NCBI RefSeq assembly: GCF_024346955.1
Contig: NZ_AP024883.1
Coordinates: 1,860,001-1,924,000 of the forward strand
Origin: Vibrio mangrovi
GTDB taxonomy: Bacteria; Pseudomonadota; Gammaproteobacteria; Enterobacterales; Vibrionaceae
Reading direction: 5' to 3'
Length of the DNA stretch: 64,000 nucleotides
Made by a program: the position numbers and the translations under genes
The notes under the pieces: generated by a model
Databases searched by the model: none
What the model saw: only the letters and a program-made list of their open reading frames with translations
Told to the model about the DNA's origin: nothing
In this document: piece by piece, positions 59,774 to 64,000 of the stretch
How the letters are laid out: each line of letters starts with the position of its first letter
Numbering within the stretch: the stretch's first letter is position 1

Positions 59774-60964
59774 TCATAGAACAAGTTTTCCCAAACCAAC
59801 TCTTAAACAACAACGGGCAACAATCTGGGCCCGCTTCACCAGTGTCCCCAGATCACAGAACTCCTGAGTTGTGTGCATATAAGCCCCGACCGGCCCTGTT
59901 GCACATAAAGTAGGAATTCCCATTGCCGCCGTCCATCCGGCATCAGAGCATCCTCCGGTAAATTCTCCGGTTATATTCAGCTCACCAAGCGATGCAGCCT
60001 CTTGCTGATAAACTTCCAGTAACGACTGGCTCATCCGGGGCTCAAGGGGCAGAAAATAGGCTAATCGCTGCATTCTGGCACTTGCACCTTCAACATAATG
60101 ACTTTCAAGACAAGTCTGGAGCGCCTGATGCAAAAACTCTCCCTGTGCCTGAGTTTTAAACCGGATATCCACTTTCGCCTGAGCTGATTCAGCAACAGTA
60201 TTCGGTGTTAAGCCCCCGGAGATCACACCAACATTAGTCGTAAGCCCCTGCTCATAATCGGTTAACTGGTGAATTTTCTGAATAATCCTGACCAGAGCTT
60301 CAACAGCACTCACACCATCCTGATGACTTACGCCGGCATGAGCGGCACGCCCCGAGACATCAATCTGATAGACAGCTCCGCCTTTACGTGCAGCAACCAC
60401 ATTGCCACTGATTCTCCCCGGCTCGGCATTCAGTACCGCCTGAGCACCCTGAATATAACGCTCGATCAACGCCCGTCCCCGGGGAGAGCCAATTTCTTCA
60501 TCAACCGTCAGCAACATTTTTACAGTAAACGGTAATAATGTACCTGACTCCTGCTCCAGTTGCTGCAATGCGGCCAGAACAAAACAGTTCATCATGACGC
60601 CGGCTTTCATATCGGCTACACCCGGCCCATAAGCTTTTTCACCCTCAACCGAATAAGGCCGTTCACCAGCAGTTCCCCGGGGGAAAACGGTATCCAGATG
60701 GCCGGTCAGAAAGATAACAGGCTGCTTATCCGAAGAACCACCAACCCAGGCCAAAACACCACAAGTGTCTTGCTCTTCCAGTAAAATATTCTCAATCCGC
60801 TGTTCAGTCAGCCAGTGACAGACTTGTCTGGCAATAGCACAAACATCATCACGATCATGACTGAACGAATCGCAATTTACCAACCAGGCCAGCATTCGTT
60901 CCATATCGGGGCGCTGCCTGCTTAACCATTGAGTTAACCAGTCAAACCATAATTGTGATTTCAC
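59774..60964 (-). CDS. M20 metallopeptidase, carboxypeptidase G2-like
   Basis: A zinc aminoacylase/carboxypeptidase of the M20 (ArgE/CPG2) family, 396 residues, without a signal peptide and so probably cytoplasmic. Metal and catalytic residues are in TGHLDTVFP (about 88), GPGVADMKAG (about 115), VDEEIGSPRGR (about 153) and LNAEPGR (about 178), with a dimerisation lid (RKGGAVYQIDVSGRAAHAG) in the middle. It overlaps the upstream M20 gene by four bases (ATGA). The context of a second M20 enzyme and peptide-ABC ATPases suggests it trims imported peptides or N-acyl amino acids. Substrate is unknown. Confidence 0.88.
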   Translation of the reverse strand: MKSQLWFDWLTQWLSRQRPDMERMLAWLVNCDSFSHDRDDVCAIARQVCHWLTEQRIENILLEEQDTCGVLAWVGGSSDKQPVIFLTGHLDTVFPRGTAGERPYSVEGEKAYGPGVADMKAGVMMNCFVLAALQQLEQESGTLLPFTVKMLLTVDEEIGSPRGRALIERYIQGAQAVLNAEPGRISGNVVAARKGGAVYQIDVSGRAAHAGVSHQDGVSAVEALVRIIQKIHQLTDYEQGLTTNVGVISGGLTPNTVAESAQAKVDIRFKTQAQGEFLHQALQTCLESHYVEGASARMQRLAYFLPLEPRMSQSLLEVYQQEAASLGELNITGEFTGGCSDAGWTAAMGIPTLCATGPVGAYMHTTQEFCDLGTLVKRAQIVARCCLRVGLGKLVL

Positions 60965-62373
60965 AACCTTTGCTCCCGGACTAATTGACCCTGTGCTCCC
61001 AGATCCCAGAAAATACCGGTCATCAGTTGCAATGATTCCAGCGCCACCGAACCGAGCATATGCTCATTGGGACCATGTTGCAGGCAGGCAGGATACGAAT
61101 GAGGAATCCAGACTGTTGGTAACCCAAGCGTATTGGCAAAACAGTCATTCGGCAGTGATCCTCCCAGATTAGGCAATAAAATGGCTGTTTTTCCAGTTGA
61201 TTGCTCAATGGAACTCAGAGCCCAGTGAACCCAGGGATCTTCCGGCTCAAGCCGGGTTGCTTCCATCTGCACAACGCCACTGGCTTCAACCACAACATCG
61301 TCAAAGCCGGATGCAGCCAAATGTTCCCGAATCGTTTTCAGAAAGTTGTTACTATCACTGCCGACAACGTAGCGGATCTGAGCATGTAAAGACGCTTCTC
61401 CGGGAATCGCATTTGCCGGAGCATCCGGATTACCAGCCTTACAGGCTAGAATCTCCAGAGTATTCCAGCCAAAAACCCGCTCTGCGGGAGTCAGCCCCGG
61501 TTCTCCCCATGCAGTACAGATTTTGGGATCATTTTCACCCTGTCCCACAGGAACATCCTGTACCGCCCGGCGGACAGACTCCGGTAAAGACGAAGGAAGT
61601 AAACCCGGTACCAGAATCCGTCCCTGCGCATCAATCAGAGTACTCCAGGCATGCATTAAACGAGTCCCGGCATTGACTAAAAGTCCGCCCCAGTTCCCGG
61701 AATGATGAGCTCCATCTCTGAGCCTGACCCGCATATCAAAATTTAACGATCCCCGGGAACCAAGGAATACTGTCGGATGTAACGCAGCAGCTCTCGGACC
61801 ATCCGATGCTATAAACAGGTCGGCAGCTAAACGGGAACGATGCAGGCGACAGAACTCCGCCAGTCCCGGAGATCCAGCCTCCTCTCCCATTTCAAACAAC
61901 ACTTTAACATTGAATCCAAGGTGACCCCGCGTTTCCAGAACAGTCCGGAGCGCTGCCAGATTAATGGTATGTTGCCCCTTATTATCTGCCGTGCCCCGTC
62001 CATAAAGGAAGTCACCATCAACAGTTAGTTGCCATGGATTGAGCCCTTCCTGCCATTGCGTATCATACCCCCGCACGACATCACCGTGTCCATATGTTAA
62101 TAGTGTTATAGCATCAGGATCTTCAATCCGTTCCGCCAATAAAAAAGGCCAGGCCGATGGATTTTCCGAAGCAGGGTTCGGCAGTATGTCACACTGAAAC
62201 CCCATCTCGCATAAATAAGGGATTACCTGTTCGGTCAGATATTGTGCCAGAGCCGGATATCCGTCAGGAATCTGGCTTTCGCTGCGAATCGCAACACGCT
62301 GACTCAACTCATGGATAAACTGTCCCCGATGATAGTATTCGGAAACCTTTTCAATGGCTTGCTCACGAGTCAT
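60961..62373 (-). CDS. M20 family dipeptidase-like metallopeptidase
   Basis: A second, larger M20 enzyme (470 residues) of the carnosinase/dipeptidase-like group. Metal-binding motifs are YGHGDVVRGYD (about 94), GRGTADNKGQH (about 128), EMGEEAGSPG (about 163) and FIASDGPRA (about 188), with an inserted lid region. No signal peptide is present. The second of two adjacent ATG codons is chosen because AGGAG then has five-base spacing. It is upstream of and overlaps the CPG2-like gene, and lies 183 bases downstream of the ABC ATPase gene, probably in the same operon. Confidence 0.88.
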   Translation of the reverse strand: MTREQAIEKVSEYYHRGQFIHELSQRVAIRSESQIPDGYPALAQYLTEQVIPYLCEMGFQCDILPNPASENPSAWPFLLAERIEDPDAITLLTYGHGDVVRGYDTQWQEGLNPWQLTVDGDFLYGRGTADNKGQHTINLAALRTVLETRGHLGFNVKVLFEMGEEAGSPGLAEFCRLHRSRLAADLFIASDGPRAAALHPTVFLGSRGSLNFDMRVRLRDGAHHSGNWGGLLVNAGTRLMHAWSTLIDAQGRILVPGLLPSSLPESVRRAVQDVPVGQGENDPKICTAWGEPGLTPAERVFGWNTLEILACKAGNPDAPANAIPGEASLHAQIRYVVGSDSNNFLKTIREHLAASGFDDVVVEASGVVQMEATRLEPEDPWVHWALSSIEQSTGKTAILLPNLGGSLPNDCFANTLGLPTVWIPHSYPACLQHGPNEHMLGSVALESLQLMTGIFWDLGAQGQLVREQRL

Positions 62374-62451
62374 CATCTCTCCTTAGATTCATTTTATCTT
62401 TTTAAGTACGGAACAAACCCCCGGCATTCACTTCAGGTGAAACCGTTCAAT

Positions 62452-62470
62452 ATGGAGAAGGCTTCTCCAT
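62452..62470. repeat. Perfect palindrome between ABC and peptidase genes
   Basis: ATGGAGAAG-G-CTTCTCCAT has nine-base arms around one base. There is no T run, so it is either an operator or a weak mRNA-processing hairpin upstream of the M20 pair. Confidence 0.5.
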
Positions 62471-62556
62471 TTCAGGTATAGAATTTGTCCCATGACAAAA
62501 ATGGTAATGGCGAAAATTCAGCTTTCAGGTAAACACCGTTATCCCAAAGAGCTGAA

Positions 62557-63375
62557 CTACTGCCAGTGTATTTCCGGTAGCTCAGGAAGATCCAAACCGG
62601 GCTCCGGTGTCAGAATCGAAGCCAGCAACGCTTTGGTATATTCGTGTTGTGGTGAATAAAAAACCTGCTCACAGTCACCTTCCTCAACAATTTCTCCCCG
62701 GTACATTACAGCGACCCGGTCAGCCAGATGCTCAACTACAGCCAGATTGTGACTAATGAACAGATAAGTCAGTCCCAGCTCTTCTTTCAGTTCAAGCAGC
62801 AGATTCAGAATCTGAGCCTGTACTGAAACATCCAGAGCCGATGTCGGTTCATCACAAATCAGAATTCTGGGTTGCAAAATTAAAGCCCGGGCAATTGCAA
62901 CCCGCTGCCGCTGGCCTCCGGAAAGCTGTCCGGGATACTGTGCCAGCAGGCGGTCAGGCAAGCCGACCTTTTCAGCAATCTGACGAACAGCATCTGCCTG
63001 TGACGCCCGGTTTCCCTGTTGGTGAAGCTGTAAAGGCAGACGGATAATTTCACTGATTTTCTTGCGTGGATTGAGAGACGAATAGGGATCCTGAAATACC
63101 GGCTGAATCATCTTTGCCAATGCCAGACGATCAGACAAATCAATCTGCTTATTGGCAATCAGAACATCGCCGTCACTGGGAGAAAGTAATCCCAGAATCA
63201 TTTTTGCCAGAGTACTCTTACCGCATCCCGACTCTCCGACCAGACCTAGGACTTCTCCGGGTCGAATTCTCAGACTAACCTGATTCACTGCGGTAAAACG
63301 GCTTTTTTGTTGCCACATCCCCTTCTTCATATCGAAATGGCGGGAAAGATGACATAGCTCCAGTGCATAATTCAT
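62557..63375 (-). CDS. Peptide ABC transporter ATPase, DppF/OppF type
   Basis: The second ATPase of an oligopeptide/dipeptide importer. The 272-residue protein has Walker A GESGCGKST (about 47), Q loop FQDPYSSLNPR, signature LSGGQRQRVAIAR (about 148), Walker B ILICDEPTSALDVS and switch His in FISHNLAVV. The C-terminus is the short OppF-type tail. The ATG at 63375 has AGGAGG seven bases upstream and overlaps the stop of the preceding ATPase gene. The transported peptide is unknown. Confidence 0.92.
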   Translation of the reverse strand: MNYALELCHLSRHFDMKKGMWQQKSRFTAVNQVSLRIRPGEVLGLVGESGCGKSTLAKMILGLLSPSDGDVLIANKQIDLSDRLALAKMIQPVFQDPYSSLNPRKKISEIIRLPLQLHQQGNRASQADAVRQIAEKVGLPDRLLAQYPGQLSGGQRQRVAIARALILQPRILICDEPTSALDVSVQAQILNLLLELKEELGLTYLFISHNLAVVEHLADRVAVMYRGEIVEEGDCEQVFYSPQHEYTKALLASILTPEPGLDLPELPEIHWQ

Positions 63376-64000
63376 TATGAGGCCTCCTTCCATAGCGTCG
63401 TTTGATGAAGTGGACAGCGCACCCAATGCTGTGGTCCGGACTCTATTAGTGACGGTGTCACAGAGTCACATGAGGCAGAACGCCGTGAACAACGGTTTGC
63501 AAAAGCACATCCCTGCATCTCTCCAATCAGACTGGGAACGACACCGTTGATTGTCGCAAGCTTCCCTTCCGGACCAGTTTTTCCGGGGACCGGAATACAA
63601 CTTAATAAACCTTGTGTATACGGATGATGCGGTGAGCGGAAAATTTCTGTCACACCACCACTCTCAACCACCTGCCCTGCATACATTACTGCAACCCGGT
63701 CAGCAATCCGGGCAACAACCCCCAGATCATGCGTAATAAAAATGACTGCAGTACCAAACTCCTGTTGTAATTCCCTGATCAAACGGAGAATCTGAGCCTG
63801 AATCGTCACATCCAGGGCAGTCGTCGGCTCATCGGCAATAATCAAATCAGGGCTACACATTAGTGCCATAGCAATCATAACCCGTTGCCGTAATCCTCCG
63901 GATAGCTGATGAGGATACTGATTGAGGCGCTCTTCGGCATGTGGAACTCCGGTGCGTTGTAACAGATAAATCGCTCTTTCACGAGCTTCGGCCTTACTGA
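63375..64000 (-). CDS. Peptide ABC transporter ATPase, DppD/OppD type (partial)
   Basis: The first ATPase of the same importer, cut by the window edge so its N-terminus and Walker A are missing. The visible part includes signature LSGGLRQRVMIAMAL, Walker B LIIADEPTTALDV and switch His in FITHDLGVV. The C-terminal oligopeptide-transporter domain has the characteristic Cys-containing segment (MQGCAFANRCSRRSASCD and a later RCPLHQ) that can bind an iron-sulfur cluster in some DppD proteins. A perfect matS site lies in this segment. It overlaps the dppF-type gene by one base (TAATG). Confidence 0.92.
   Translation of the reverse strand, partial: SKAEARERAIYLLQRTGVPHAEERLNQYPHQLSGGLRQRVMIAMALMCSPDLIIADEPTTALDVTIQAQILRLIRELQQEFGTAVIFITHDLGVVARIADRVAVMYAGQVVESGGVTEIFRSPHHPYTQGLLSCIPVPGKTGPEGKLATINGVVPSLIGEMQGCAFANRCSRRSASCDSVTPSLIESGPQHWVRCPLHQTTLWKEAS
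63449..63461. other. matS site, in the dppD-type gene
   Basis: GTGACGGTGTCAC matches GTGACRNYGTCAC exactly. Confidence 0.85.

Overview
The window looks like a stretch of the primary chromosome of a nitrogen-fixing marine gammaproteobacterium of the Vibrio group. Moderate GC and the set of housekeeping genes point that way: matP, lonH, fabA, rmf, zapC, pyrD, an NAD-glutamate dehydrogenase of about 1,600 residues, pepN, prc-proQ, letAB, rsmF and yccA-tusE-acyP-rlmI. Species assignment from memory is not safe; nif-bearing Vibrio such as the gazogenes/diazotrophicus types are the natural comparison. No tRNA, rRNA, CRISPR array, intact insertion sequence or prophage was seen.

Bases 1-12,020 hold a nitrogen-fixation block. 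On the minus strand lie nifL-nifA-nifB-ferredoxin-nifQ. Divergently on the plus strand lie rnfABCDGEH and the flavodoxin gene nifF. This resembles the arrangement I recall for Azotobacter and Pseudomonas stutzeri (rnf divergent from nifLA-nifB-fdx-nifQ) more than the Klebsiella order. Two perfect NifA upstream activator sites sit between nifL and rnfA, with a good sigma-54 promoter facing rnfA. A third activator site with its own sigma-54 promoter precedes nifB. The expected logic is that NifL senses redox and nitrogen status and restrains NifA, NifA with sigma-54 switches on the Rnf pump, flavodoxin and cofactor genes, and Rnf uses the ion gradient to lift NADH electrons to the NifF/ferredoxin pair that feeds nitrogenase. 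The structural genes nifHDK are not in the window.

About 200 bases beyond nifF is a 28-bp sequence (12,218-12,245) with the layout of a chromosomal dif site, so the nif block abuts the replication terminus. Four perfect matS sites (consensus GTGACRNYGTCAC) lie across the window, and matP is about 5 kb from dif. This is therefore the Ter macrodomain.

Bases 12,431-19,900 hold an SDR oxidoreductase, an AT-rich gene for a secreted protein with eight 25-residue repeats, a membrane diguanylate cyclase, a DUF3634 gene with matP, lonH and fabA. Bases 19,900-51,930 are conserved housekeeping genes with clear terminators between units: rmf, a DUF3466 surface protein, uup, a thioredoxin-fold protein, rlmL, zapC, pyrD, gdh, DUF2835, pepN, prc/proQ, msrC, letAB, rsmF, an S1-domain protein, an uncharacterised membrane protein with a DAHP synthase, yajQ, yibL and a siroheme-synthase-like gene.

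Bases 51,930-56,650 hold a general amino-acid ABC transporter (aapJQMP) behind a long AT-rich leader. yccA, tusE, acyP and rlmI follow. The window closes with two M20 metallopeptidases and two peptide-ABC ATPase genes on the minus strand, probably one peptide import and hydrolysis operon; the last ATPase gene is cut by the window edge.
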